Below, in pieces: positions 9,034 to 17,143 of a stretch of DNA of 64,000 nt. The translations under genes and the position numbers were made by a program. The stretch lies in NCBI RefSeq assembly GCF_026262505.1, contig NC_067204.1, positions 8,031,797-8,095,796 on the forward strand, given 5' to 3'. Under the pieces are notes generated by a model. The model saw only the letters and a program-made list of their open reading frames with translations, had not been told where the DNA came from and did no database searches. The stretch comes from Trichomonas vaginalis G3. Lineage: Eukaryota > Parabasalia > Trichomonadida > Trichomonadidae. The stretch's first letter is position 1; each line of letters begins with the position of its first letter.

Positions 9034-9045
9034 CGAAAAAATGAA
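9034..9045 (-). promoter_or_regulatory. Host-like initiator TTCATTTTTTCG
   Basis: On the minus strand this 12-mer abuts the ATG at 9033. The trichomonad initiator is known as TCA(+1)Y-type; the same core is seen at 9651, 11,426 and 23,302 and before two host genes near 46.26 and 47.90 kb. Confidence 0.5.
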
Positions 9046-9065
9046 GTGGTTTGAGAATGGCGGTT

Positions 9066-9650
9066 TTACTTCAAAAAGCTTGTTATGACAGTTATGTCAT
9101 ACAACAAGTTTAAAATAATATCTTGTTCTTCTTCTGAACGTTTGTTGTCTCTTCCGATAAAAGTTTCGAACATGAGAACCAAAAAACGTTTTTTGAGATT
9201 GCGGAAGAGTTCAGGCAAACGTTCATATTCTGGATATGTTGGGAGCAGTTCAAAACATCTGAGCTGACTTTCGGACAAAATTGGGACAATGTCAGAAAAT
9301 TCATCTTTGGTCGGACTGCATGAAGGTAAGTCCCTTACATGTAAGTAGCTCTGGTAAAGTCTTCTCATTTCTGCTAACTTTTGGAGTATAGCTTCGTAGT
9401 TTAGAAGTTTTAATTTTAATTGTCTTATTCCACTCTTTACTTCTAAACGGTAAGTATCCATGAGGTCAAGAGTAGCTTTGGTAGCTTTAAGTGGAGCTAT
9501 TTGTTCCTTGACTTCTGCAATTTTGGTTGCAATTGTGGTTTGAGCTCCTTCAAGTTCGCCGTCTATGTCGTTCTCAACGCCTTCAACCATGGCTTGAAAC
9601 TCTTCATCGGTCCATTGAGATTGGTGTGGGACGAATTTAACTTGCTTCAT
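9066..9650 (-). CDS. Helical accessory protein, unknown (194 aa)
   Basis: 194 residues, predominantly helical. Residues ~25-100 have heptad-like spacing (EGAQTTIATKIAEVKEQIAP ... KLKLLNYEAILQKLAEMRRL), so a coiled coil is likely. There is no signal peptide, membrane span or metal motif. It starts directly behind TTCATTTTTTGA, the host-like initiator. It lies between the HNH-like gene and the repeat-flanked 129-aa gene, all on the minus strand and closely spaced. No family recognised. Confidence 0.6.
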   Translation of the reverse strand: MKQVKFVPHQSQWTDEEFQAMVEGVENDIDGELEGAQTTIATKIAEVKEQIAPLKATKATLDLMDTYRLEVKSGIRQLKLKLLNYEAILQKLAEMRRLYQSYLHVRDLPSCSPTKDEFSDIVPILSESQLRCFELLPTYPEYERLPELFRNLKKRFLVLMFETFIGRDNKRSEEEQDIILNLLYDITVITSFLK

Positions 9651-9661
9651 TCAAAAAATGA
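9651..9661 (-). promoter_or_regulatory. Host-like initiator TTCATTTTTTGA
   Basis: Directly precedes the ATG of the 194-aa minus-strand gene, with the same core as the other accessory genes. Confidence 0.5.
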
Positions 9662-9676
9662 AAAAAATGTTTTTAC

Positions 9677-10066
9677 TCAAAACGTTAAGGTTGACTGAAC
9701 TGGTTGGATGTCGCCTTCACAGGTTATGTAGAACGGCTGACCCGAGAAGTGAAGGAGAGACTGAATTGCCAATTTCATATGGGGTAGGGGGTTCTCCTTG
9801 TTTGGTATTTTTATCCAAGGACGTTTGTTTAGGAACTTAACAAGAGCTTCTCTTTTGGCGTCCTTTATGTCGTCGTAGGCTGTCCCGTCTGGTATTTGAA
9901 TTGGAATTCCAGTCGAAGTCTCGAGCTGAAGTGTAGACCTTCCAGAAATACTGGTGAACTTGACCTTGGGCTTCATTACCCTGCGCAAGTACTGCTTAAC
10001 AACTTCATTTATCTCTATAAGGTAAATTGCCTCGTCAAATCCTTCTGGTATTCCGAGTCCTTCCAT
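9677..10066 (-). CDS. Accessory-block hypothetical protein (129 aa)
   Basis: The open frame extends upstream through a minisatellite, but I start at ATG 10,066 because everything before it is 22-bp repeat sequence. The product (MEGLGIPEGFDEAIYLIEIN ... QPVQSTLTF) is a soluble mixed alpha/beta-looking protein with no visible motif. It is divergent from the proline-rich gene at 10,383 across the repeat block, which may hold the promoters of both. Confidence 0.5.
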   Translation of the reverse strand: MEGLGIPEGFDEAIYLIEINEVVKQYLRRVMKPKVKFTSISGRSTLQLETSTGIPIQIPDGTAYDDIKDAKREALVKFLNKRPWIKIPNKENPLPHMKLAIQSLLHFSGQPFYITCEGDIQPVQSTLTF

Positions 10067-10371
10067 CCGACAGGAAAATATTTTCCCGACAACTGGAAAA
10101 AATTTTCCGGACAACTGGAAAAAATTTTCCCGACGACAGGAAGGACTCTTCCAGTTGTCCGTCCGTAAACCATTCAAATTTTCGAAAATTGAGAACTTTT
10201 GGTCGAACTTCAGAAAAAGTTTTTCCTTCCGACAGGAAAGGTTTTTCCTTCCGACAGGAAAGGTTTTTCCTTCCGACAGGAAAAGTTCTTCCTTCCGACA
10301 GGACACAAACGGATGTCCGACAGGAAAGGTTTTTCCTTCCGACAGGAAAGGTTTTTCCTTCCGACGGTTAA
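10067..10371. repeat. Minisatellite of CCGACAGGAAAGG units between divergent genes
   Basis: At 10,210-10,371 a ~22 bp unit (core CCGACAGGAAAGG followed by TTTTTCCTT) recurs about six times, with one interruption by ACACAAACGGATGT. At 10,068-10,165 related degenerate units carry GACAACTGGAAAAAATTTTCC. Frames run through it on both strands, but they are repeat-encoded and not convincing proteins. Confidence 0.75.
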
Positions 10372-10382
10372 GCCACAAACAG

Positions 10383-10961
10383 ATGTCCGACGTACCACCA
10401 ACCGAGCCCATTCCCAAACCAGAGGAACCTAAAGCACCAGCCCCTGCACCTCAGCAACCTCAGTTCCAGCAAGTACCTCCGATTTACTACCAATTTCCAC
10501 CTCAAGGTTACTACCTACCACAAGGCTTCCCGAACTACCCTCCTCAGCCTATGCCTTACTTCCCCAACCCTTGGATGTTCCAGCAAGCTCCACCCCAGCA
10601 ATTCCAATCTCAATCCCAATCGAAGAGAGACCAAGAGTTCGAAGAAGGTCTGAACCGTTTACGCAAAGATTATGCCACAGCCCCGATGGAAGACGACAGG
10701 CTTTCAGTCTCTTCCCTCAAATCGACCGATTCGACTCGTACCACAGATTCGGTTCGTGACCGTGAAGACTACCTCAAGCAGTCTGAGAGACTCTTCATCC
10801 TACAACCATTTACAGTTGGAGCTCTCAAGAACATGCGCAATTACGAAGGTCAGACACCAGCTGGAGACCGCAAAACAGACGTACTCGCAAGAGCAGTCCA
10901 ACTGGTCAAGACAAAGACTGAGATAGTCGACTTCATTCTTGCAGCTTGCCCATACAAGTAA
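10383..10961 (+). CDS. Proline/glutamine-rich accessory protein (192 aa)
   Basis: Start chosen at ATG 10,383, the first after the minisatellite. Residues 1-85 are Pro/Gln/Tyr/Phe-rich low complexity (PPIYYQFPPQGYYLPQGFPN). The rest is a charged region with a Ser/Thr/Asp stretch (DRLSVSSLKSTDSTRTTDS) and a more ordered C-terminal ~65 residues (LFILQPFTVGALKNMRNYEG ... ILAACPYK). Layout suggests a disordered arm plus a small folded domain. Function unknown; GC-richer codons match the neighbouring accessory genes. Confidence 0.55.
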   Translation: MSDVPPTEPIPKPEEPKAPAPAPQQPQFQQVPPIYYQFPPQGYYLPQGFPNYPPQPMPYFPNPWMFQQAPPQQFQSQSQSKRDQEFEEGLNRLRKDYATAPMEDDRLSVSSLKSTDSTRTTDSVRDREDYLKQSERLFILQPFTVGALKNMRNYEGQTPAGDRKTDVLARAVQLVKTKTEIVDFILAACPYK

Positions 10962-10989
10962 AAAAATAAACAATTACGAGTTAAACTTT

Positions 10990-11190
10990 TTATTCTTTCT
11001 TTTCTGAGTTGTTTAGAGCTGGTTTCTCTTGTAGGAACCTTTCGTACTCTTCCATGGTCATGTAATTGCGAATTTGGTACGCAATTCCAGGTTCGTTGTT
11101 TTTGAACCTGATGTATGTAACGCTTCCATCCTCCTCGGGGAAGTAAGCTGCTAACATCTGACCAAGTTTTCTCGGTGACTCGGAGCTCAT
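10990..11190 (-). CDS. Small accessory protein (66 aa)
   Basis: 66 residues with no membrane segment and a charged C terminus (NNSEKKE). The middle segment YIRFKNNEPGIAYQIRNY looks like a short beta hairpin. ATG 11,190 lies next to an AAAAATGTCAC block shared with nearby accessory genes. The AAACGTTAAG sequence upstream (11,205-11,214) resembles the one near 9,680. No family recognised. Confidence 0.5.
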   Translation of the reverse strand: MSSESPRKLGQMLAAYFPEEDGSVTYIRFKNNEPGIAYQIRNYMTMEEYERFLQEKPALNNSEKKE

Positions 11191-11230
11191 AAAAATGTCA
11201 CTTTTTAAACGTTAAGTTTTTAGTCTTAAT

Positions 11231-11425
11231 TTACCCTTTGTTTACCCTTTGTTTGTCAAGGTAGTATTGGAGTGCAATTTCTCCAAATTCTCTGTGTCGG
11301 AGTTCTTCAGCATTTTCCAAGGTGTACCTGGAGAACTCAAAGAAGTTGTCAAGAAGATACTGCCATGCTGCTCTTCTGAGTTCGTCGGTATTTTGGAAGT
11401 GTTGCACCTTCGAGTCTTCGGACAT
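11231..11425 (-). CDS. Small accessory protein (64 aa)
   Basis: 64 residues, acidic and helical (ELRRAAWQYLLDNFFEFSRY ... REFGEIALQYYLDKQ). It begins directly behind TGTCATTTTTTC at 11,426-11,437, the host-like initiator. An AACGGTTT sequence lies ~20 bp further upstream and may be a Myb-type site. No recognised family. Confidence 0.5.
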   Translation of the reverse strand: MSEDSKVQHFQNTDELRRAAWQYLLDNFFEFSRYTLENAEELRHREFGEIALQYYLDKQRVNKG

Positions 11426-11455
11426 GAAAAAATGACACTTTTTCTATTAAACCGT
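11426..11455. promoter_or_regulatory. Shared promoter: initiator TGTCATTTTTTC and AACGGTTT
   Basis: On the minus strand TGTCATTTTTTC abuts ATG 11,425. AAACGGTTTAATAG lies just upstream (11,443-11,456) and could serve both this gene and the divergent membrane protein at 11,469. Confidence 0.4.
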
Positions 11456-11468
11456 TTTGGCATTTCTC

Positions 11469-11648
11469 ATGAGTGAGTATAGTTCTGCCGAACCATTGGA
11501 AGAGAAGAAGTACCCTTGCTGGCAAAAGACAAAAATAGTTGCCTTAGTTGTCATTGCAATTGTACTCGTAATTGAATTCATTGTACTTCTCTTCACGTAC
11601 ATAAAACTCAGCAATGGTATTTGCTTTAAGAAGCTACCATCTTACTAA
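11469..11648 (+). CDS. Single-pass membrane protein (59 aa)
   Basis: Start taken at ATG 11,469 (MSEYSSAEPLEEKKYPCWQK). Residues ~22-44 (IVALVVIAIVLVIEFIVLLF) are a strong membrane span, preceded by a basic segment and followed by a short basic/aromatic tail. There is no cleavable signal. It is the last gene of the GC-richer block; just past it the composition returns to the AT-rich Maverick type. Confidence 0.6.
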   Translation: MSEYSSAEPLEEKKYPCWQKTKIVALVVIAIVLVIEFIVLLFTYIKLSNGICFKKLPSY

Positions 11649-11662
11649 GACTAAACACTTAG

Positions 11663-11699
11663 ATTTTTCAAGCTTGACTTTTTACAATTTGAATTTTGT
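11663..11699. repeat. Left direct repeat: copy of packaging-ATPase 3' end
   Basis: 37 bp identical except at one position to 13,209-13,245, where the same bases encode the last codons (KVQIVKSQA-stop, minus strand) of the packaging ATPase. The two copies bracket the iteron cassette like attachment-site repeats. Confidence 0.7.
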
Positions 11700-11710
11700 C
11701 ATAAATTTAC

Positions 11711-11913
11711 ACCAAAAATAATGTTTAGGTGAAGAGGTGAGATTTCACCTCTTTTTTCACCTGTTTTTTCACCTCATGAATTTTCATGATTTCATCGTAA
11801 ATGTTTTGTCGAAACTTCATCGTAATGAGCGTAAATGACCCAAAAATAATGTTTAGGTGAAGAGGTGAGATTTCACCTCTTTTTTCACCTGTTTTTTCAC
11901 CTCATGAATTTTC
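11711..11913. repeat. Two iteron blocks of AGGTGAA (left side)
   Basis: Two ~75 bp copies (11,711-11,785 and 11,839-11,913). Each has five AGGTGAA/TTCACCT words and the palindrome GAGGTGAGATTTCACCTC. Inverted counterparts lie at 12,928-13,154 on the other side of the enclosed gene. Confidence 0.85.
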
Positions 11914-11980
11914 CCGAAATAAAAAATAAAGTTAGTTTTATTTTTTATTTTATTTATTTTTTTTATTTTGTATAAAAAAT

Positions 11981-12922
11981 ATGATTTCAACAATCGGCAC
12001 AACAGCAATACAAACAACTACAGCACCAAACTCGCTAGTCATGAATCCAACATCTATGTTGGTAGAGATGAAAAACTTCATTCCTTCTTCATATACTTTC
12101 GAAACAAAAATCCAGAAGATAAAGCAGGAATTGTTAACATGTAATTTAGACTGTACCGCACAGGATGAAACAAATGAACAGTATCTTTATGAAATGCAGG
12201 ACATTATTGACCATTTACCCAAATTGCCTGAAATTCAGCAACAAAAACTCACTATTCCCGAATTTGACGAAATTGAAGTGAAACCAACTGACTCAGTAGA
12301 AATAAAGAAGTTCATACGAAAGGTAAATTATGAATTCCTTGGTTTTCATTGCAACCATAAGGTTATGGACAAAGATTGCGACATGTTATATAAGAACATC
12401 TCTGACCTTTACAAATCTGAAGAATTTAAGACCTACGACAACTTTGTTTCATTAGTTGCAAAATGTGTATGGGAAATAAGAGATAAAGATAGTAGGGGTA
12501 AGGTATGGAATGAACAGATAAGACCCGCTATGTTTGAGATGAAGAGAGCAATTGACGCCTTGGTTGTTTTAGCAGGTAAGGTTTCAGAATATAACGCAAA
12601 AATGAACCCACAATGTTCTAAATGTAAAGCAGCAATGAGGAAATATAACTACTCAGTCAAAGAGATAGAACGTATGCGAAACGACTATGCAGACTTAAAG
12701 AAAGAAGCAGAAAAACCAGCAGAAGATAAAATGGACATGTTAGAATTTCTGAACAAAAACTATCCAACAGCAGAAGATTTCCTATTATCTGACGTCAAGA
12801 AGAAGTATAAAGAAACTTTCGGTATCGTTAAAACATTCGATGTACTGACAGAAGAAATAGAAGCTACAAAACTGTTTAGGATTTCAAATATACATCGTAC
12901 AATTCATGTAAAACGCTTATAA
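11981..12922 (+). CDS. Cassette gene between inverted iterons, putative DNA-binding protein (313 aa)
   Basis: An intact 313-residue frame that follows an almost pure A/T leader (TTTTTTTATTTTGTATAAAA). Long helices, one CSKC pair at ~208-211 and a C-terminal segment (LEFLNKNYPTAEDFLLSDVK, then KYKETFG) that looks like a short helix-turn-helix. No catalytic motif is seen. The gene sits exactly between two pairs of AGGTGAA iterons arranged head to head, so a protein that binds those iterons is the simplest hypothesis; that is inference. Its intactness next to the shattered ATPase gene suggests later arrival. Confidence 0.6.
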   Translation: MISTIGTTAIQTTTAPNSLVMNPTSMLVEMKNFIPSSYTFETKIQKIKQELLTCNLDCTAQDETNEQYLYEMQDIIDHLPKLPEIQQQKLTIPEFDEIEVKPTDSVEIKKFIRKVNYEFLGFHCNHKVMDKDCDMLYKNISDLYKSEEFKTYDNFVSLVAKCVWEIRDKDSRGKVWNEQIRPAMFEMKRAIDALVVLAGKVSEYNAKMNPQCSKCKAAMRKYNYSVKEIERMRNDYADLKKEAEKPAEDKMDMLEFLNKNYPTAEDFLLSDVKKKYKETFGIVKTFDVLTEEIEATKLFRISNIHRTIHVKRL

Positions 12923-12927
12923 AATAA

Positions 12928-13154
12928 CAGGTGAGAAAAGAGGTGAAAAAACAGGTGAAATCTCACCTCTTCACCTAAACATTATTTTTTGCTGAATTCA
13001 GCAACAAAATTCTGAGTAAAATAATTTTTAGGGCTTGTGTCAAACCGTTGAGTTTTCACAAAATTTAAAAAATAACTGGGGTGAAAAAACAGGTGAAAAA
13101 AGAGGTGAAATCTCACCTCTTCACCTAAAATATATTTTTATTGAATTCAGCAAC
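12928..13154. repeat. Two iteron blocks of AGGTGAA (right side, inverted)
   Basis: Copies at 12,928-13,005 and 13,078-13,154, inverse to the left pair, each followed by a GAATTCAGCAAC segment. With the left pair this makes about twenty AGGTGAA words around one gene. Confidence 0.85.
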
Positions 13155-13208
13155 AAAAACAGTGAAATTTCTCTAGACTGACTTCTTTCGGGGTCGCCAA
13201 AACTCTTT

Positions 13209-13245
13209 ATTTTTCAAGCTTGACTTTTTACAATTTGAACTTTGT
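13209..13245. repeat. Right direct repeat: 3' end of packaging ATPase
   Basis: Matches 11,663-11,699 with one difference. It carries the C-terminal codons and stop of the minus-strand ATPase relic. Confidence 0.7.
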
Positions 13246-14086
13246 TTGCGTAGATATGAATTCTGAAAGAAGTATGAGGGTCTTGTATGACTTTATACTT
13301 CTCCCATAGTTCATGTCTGTCAAACTTACCTGCCATGGACTCTTTCATAAGTTCCATGAAATCGTCTTCGGACAATCCAAAAATTATGTCATCTAAGTAT
13401 TCTCTTTAATCTTTACTTAAACTCTTTGCTGTCTGTACACAAATGACAACTGAGATGTTAAAGTGTCTGAGCTTCTTAAGAATTCGACACATTCTTGTTC
13501 TCTATTCTTTAACAAAGGATGAGAAGCAAAGTCATCTAAGATAAGAAGACATCTGTGAGGGTAAGTCTTCCAATCGTAAGATTGCCAATTTCTTCGAAAT
13601 GTATTCTATCTCTTTCTGTTTGTTTCTGAAGTGTTTCTTCTCTAATATTCTCTGCATTTCCTCATTTGGGTCTTTAAACTTAGAATTTATATACTCATTA
13701 TATAGCATTGTACTTCAAAACTCTTCTTTGGTACTTCTTTATCCAATCTAACAACTCAGAGTCTTTTATACATACTAACTTAGACTTTTTTATAATATCT
13801 TTGAACGAATTGACGGTTTGGTCAAATTGACCAGAAGTACTACAAATAACAACTAACTCATAGAATGGGTTCTTCTCATCTAGTTCTTGTTGTTGTGCAG
13901 CCATTTTAAGATAAGTGAAAGTCTTACCCGACCCAGGTGGTGCATTAGACCTGTGTTATACCATTCTGAGCAAATAAGAACTTGTCATGTATAGGCTTTA
14001 TCTGAGCATTTTCCTAACTTCCTCTTGTTCTTATTTAAAACATTCTCAAATTTCTTGTCAATGTCAGCAAACTTTTTTTCTAACAT
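13214..14086 (-). pseudogene. Genome-packaging ATPase (FtsK/HerA-type), several frameshifts
   Basis: Reading minus-strand frames in turn gives MLEKKFADIDKKFENVLNK from ATG 14,086, then IKPIHDKFLFAQNG, then the Walker A segment NAPPGSGKTFTYLKMA at ~13,905-13,955. Next is the 13,904-13,698 segment (MAAQQQELDEKNPFYELVVI), then the Walker B segment CLLILDDFASHP near 13,525. The C-terminal segment is GLSEDDFMELMKESMAGKF, ending VQIVKSQA at 13,214. At least four indels separate the pieces. These ATPases pump DNA into the capsid of Polintons and NCLDVs. The motif order and size (~280 aa) fit the family; the copy is dead as it stands. Confidence 0.7.
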
Positions 14087-14121
14087 ATTTTTAGAAAAAT
14101 TAAAATTTTTATCTTTTGAAA

Positions 14122-14574
14122 ATGTCTAGCGATTTCGCTATCTATATTCGAGACAAACTTTTTTGACAGCAAAACATCTGTCGACCATAAAATCTTACAT
14201 AGTGTAAACAAGAAAGGTGAATTTGTTCTAAAGTTCTGTTTCTGGGAATATGACAAGAACCATAAAACATTAAGCAGAGCAGTCTTAAAATTTGTCAATG
14301 ACAGACTTGTTGACAGAGATGACGCCGATTGGAAAGATGAAGTCCAACAAAAGTTCTTAGAATGCAAAGAAGACACATGCGCTGTTCTTGAAGATGAAAT
14401 AGAAAACAGAATAGAGAGCTATTAAAGGACAAAGAACTTTTACATAAATATGGTTCGAAATTTGACATAACTCCACCAGAGAAGAAGAAGAAAGAAGAGA
14501 AGAAAGAAAAGAAAGTAGAAGAAGAGAAGAAAGAACCAGAGCCAGTTCCAGAGAAAAAGAAATTTGACATGTAA
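14122..14574 (+). pseudogene. Maverick hypothetical protein with Lys/Glu tail, frameshifted
   Basis: ATG 14,122 opens MSSDFAIYIRDKLF, then a frameshift near 14,165 leads to KILHSVNKKGEFVLKFCFWE, KTLSRAVLKFVNDRL and EVQQKFLECKEDTCAVLEDE. A second shift near 14,420 leads to ELLKDKELLHKYGSKFDITP followed by a Lys/Glu tract and KKKFDM-stop at 14,572-14,574. The intact product would have about 150 residues with a charged low-complexity tail. It is divergent from the packaging ATPase (35 bp between starts). Family unknown. Confidence 0.5.
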
Positions 14575-14590
14575 AAATAAAATTTTATTT

Positions 14591-15010
14591 TTAGAACATT
14601 TCTGGGTCAATGTCAATGTTCTCTTCCTCTTTAGGAGCAAACACTGGCTTAGACTCTAAAATCTTTTTACCCAATTTACCTTGAACTTCAACTATCTTAG
14701 ACTCATAATATTCATAGTCGTCTGCTTTCTTTGGTTCATAAGGTATAACAAGTTTGTATGCTTTGCCTTCTTTAAGGTTTTGAAAACTTCTGTCAAAACT
14801 TTCTTTGACTGTTAACAAACCTTCTATGTCTAAGTCTTCAAATTTCGCACCATTTTTAGTCACAATAGCAAACTTAACTGGTTCGATGTTCCAAACTTTG
14901 TCAAATGTAGACTTTTCAAAATGGTAGAAGTAAACATTCAAATAAGCGAATGGGTCTAGTTCTTCTTTAAGTCCTGACATGTACTTGTTTACTGAGATGA
15001 ATTTTGCCAT
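14591..15010 (-). CDS. Putative ssDNA-binding-like protein with acidic tip (139 aa)
   Basis: 139 intact residues. The body is rich in short beta-type segments (LNVYFYHFEKSTF, VKFAIVTKNGAKF, AYKLVIPYEP) and the end is acidic with an aromatic last residue (EEENIDIDPEMF). Acidic tips ending in Phe are typical of phage and bacterial single-strand-binding proteins, where they recruit partners. It lies directly behind the helicase gene in the same orientation, which fits a replication module. The assignment is inferred from layout, not from a recognised family motif. Confidence 0.4.
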   Translation of the reverse strand: MAKFISVNKYMSGLKEELDPFAYLNVYFYHFEKSTFDKVWNIEPVKFAIVTKNGAKFEDLDIEGLLTVKESFDRSFQNLKEGKAYKLVIPYEPKKADDYEYYESKIVEVQGKLGKKILESKPVFAPKEEENIDIDPEMF

Positions 15011-15045
15011 CTTTTCTATCGGATAAAAAAATATTTTTTTAAAAT

Positions 15046-16281
15046 TTACTCAGAAAAATTTTTCTTTGTATATACGCCGTTCTGAACATCTAAAAGACTT
15101 TTGACATTTGCCAAGAATGTTCGTTTAGAAGCTGCCATATAACCATATTCTTGACAATATTGTTTATATTCATCGTACAATGACCTTTCATCTAAACACT
15201 CAAAGTTAGTCTCATCTATAAACAGTTCATAAACACTCTTGTTTGCTTCTAACAATGTTTGTCTCTCTTCGGTATGTGGAATTTGTCTTGGATTGAACTT
15301 TGAAATATCTAATGTCATGAAATATGAGAACAAGTGGTTGTAAAAGTCAGATGTCAAAGTTTCTGCTAAGTCGTCAAAATATTCTGTATCTTGCATATGA
15401 GAATCTGACGTTCTGACAACTACATATCTTCTGTCAGAACTTTCTAACTTCATCGGAACAGCATTGTTTGAAACCATAATGAAGTTTGCAACATTTTCAC
15501 AAACTCTTTGGTCTTTATATTTTCTTTCAACAACTCCAACTTTGTCTGTTATAAGACTCTTCAAAGCATCTGAGTTCAAAATTTTTGTTGTATCTATACT
15601 TTGAAGTTCATTGCAAACTATAAGTTTCATATTCTCAATTGAGGAGTTAAATTTACCGCAGATGTTTTCTATGTTTGTCATATTCGGGTTCGAATAGCCC
15701 TCTAACAGTTTGCACAAAATATCTGTAAAGAATGTGTTCTTACCAGTTCCTTGTTTTCCAATTATAATGAGAGCAGTTTCATTTTTAGCACTTGGATGTT
15801 GTAAGATGTTTGCAAACCAACATAAGATATACTCATAGACTCTTTCGTTTCCATTGCATATAATTTCTTTGACATGGTCTAACCAAGCTTCTATAATATT
15901 TTCTTTCCATTCTACTTGTTCGTATTTATATCCAGTGAAGATAGAATAGAAGTTTGGAGAAGGTGTATAAAACTTTATACCACGAACTGAAAAATCTTCT
16001 AACTTTGACAATAAGATATCCCAAGCATCTAACATCTTCATTCCAACTTGTACAACTTTTATTTTCTTAAGTTTCTGTCTACATTCCTGTTCAGACACTA
16101 TTGTTGCTCTTGGTTTGTTAAAGACAACATCCCATTCTTTCATAACATAACATTCTGGGGCAGAGTCAACATAAATGACTAAACGTTTCAAATTCTCGAC
16201 TGCTTTGTTATAGTCTCGAAATGGACACATATTTCTGAATGCTTGGAAGTCATAAAAATCTGAAACATCTATTCTGTACAT
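15046..16281 (-). CDS. Superfamily 3 helicase (D5/DUF5906-like)
   Basis: 411 intact residues. Walker A is GKQGTGKN at ~175-182, Walker B is KLIVCNE with Glu ~225, motif C is NFIMVSNN at ~266-273, and SSDRRY at ~281-286 would supply the arginine finger. This is the motif order of SF3 helicases of the phage P4/NCLDV D5 kind. The N-terminal ~120 residues are not recognisable as a primase. The enzyme would unwind the element's DNA ahead of the protein-primed polymerase. The leader before the ATG is nearly identical to that of the polymerase gene, so the two are probably expressed together. Confidence 0.8.
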   Translation of the reverse strand: MYRIDVSDFYDFQAFRNMCPFRDYNKAVENLKRLVIYVDSAPECYVMKEWDVVFNKPRATIVSEQECRQKLKKIKVVQVGMKMLDAWDILLSKLEDFSVRGIKFYTPSPNFYSIFTGYKYEQVEWKENIIEAWLDHVKEIICNGNERVYEYILCWFANILQHPSAKNETALIIIGKQGTGKNTFFTDILCKLLEGYSNPNMTNIENICGKFNSSIENMKLIVCNELQSIDTTKILNSDALKSLITDKVGVVERKYKDQRVCENVANFIMVSNNAVPMKLESSDRRYVVVRTSDSHMQDTEYFDDLAETLTSDFYNHLFSYFMTLDISKFNPRQIPHTEERQTLLEANKSVYELFIDETNFECLDERSLYDEYKQYCQEYGYMAASKRTFLANVKSLLDVQNGVYTKKNFSE

Positions 16282-16309
16282 TTTTATAAAAATAAAAAAA
16301 ATATTTTTT
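16282..16309 (-). promoter_or_regulatory. AT-only leader of helicase gene
   Basis: Read on the minus strand the 28 bp end TTTTTTTTATTTTTATAAAA-ATG, almost the same as the polymerase leader ending at 5718. Confidence 0.45.
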
Positions 16310-17095
16310 TTATTCTTGAGCTATTTGTTGCATTTGTTGTTCTTGAGCTATTTGTTGTTGAAGTTGTTCTTGTAATACAATACTTTCACCAGTTGCATCT
16401 TCCAATTCGAAACTTTCTGCCGTCATTGACAAATACATAGGACATAAAAGTTTTACAGGAACAAAGTTTGCGTCAACTAAGGTTAAGTTTATGTTTGCTA
16501 AAGTGTTTGAGTTCACTAAAGCTGAAAACTCTGCATTCGAATGAACAATAGGCAAACCAGCAGAGAAAGTGTTGTTTATACGCATGAGTATCTTTTGGTC
16601 ATAGTAGTTTCTGTCGACATTCGAATAGCACTTTGAACCTAAGTTTGAAACAATATATAAAATAGGTGTACTTAAAGTCAATGGAATAGACACCTTGTAT
16701 GACACCTTTTCCTGTTATAGGAAACTGTTGGTAGTAAAAACCAGATATAAGTTTTGTATTATAGCTCATATCGTTTATACTAAACTCAGTCGGACATCCA
16801 AACATAATGAAACCTGCTCTAGTTGCAGCACATGTTACATCCGTCCTTAAAGTATTAAATAAGTCAACAAAACCTGTTGGTGGTATATCTGAGTAAGTAT
16901 CTTCAAAGAGTATTTTTTACCATTCACAACAATAAAATCTTCTGGTGTCAAAAGAGCAAAACAGGCTTTAGTCGTCATCGTGTTTAAGGTCAGTTTACAA
17001 TATCGTCCTTGAGGACTTTGTAAGTTTGTTGTTATAGAATTATATGACTCAGGGTTTTTAGTCGTAATAGTATAAACCACTATGTCTTCTGCCAT
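16310..17095 (-). pseudogene. Probable penton/minor capsid protein, frameshifted
   Basis: Three minus-strand frames carry one protein. The first is 17,095-~16,910 (MAEDIVVYTITTKNPESYNS, KLTLNTMTTKACFALLTPED). The middle frame from ~16,905 gives GFVDLFNTLRTDVTCAATRA and 16,805-16,690 MFGCPTEFSINDMSYN. The last, 16,690-16,310, gives NTFSAGLPIVHSNAEF, LANINLTLVDANFVPVKLLC and a Gln/Glu tail. The strand-rich body and the LVDANFVPVKLLCPMYL segment suit the single-jelly-roll penton protein of Polintons, as does its place near the capsid gene. Two or more indels interrupt it. About 260 residues if intact. Assignment moderate. Confidence 0.5.
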
Positions 17096-17143
17096 TTACT
17101 TAGCAAATAAATTTTAATGAAATGTTGTGGTCGTCAAATATTT

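Noticed and set aside
10155..10382. N-terminal extension of the proline-rich protein through the minisatellite
   Set aside because: Repeat-derived Phe/Arg-rich sequence readable on both strands; the first sensible Met follows the repeat.
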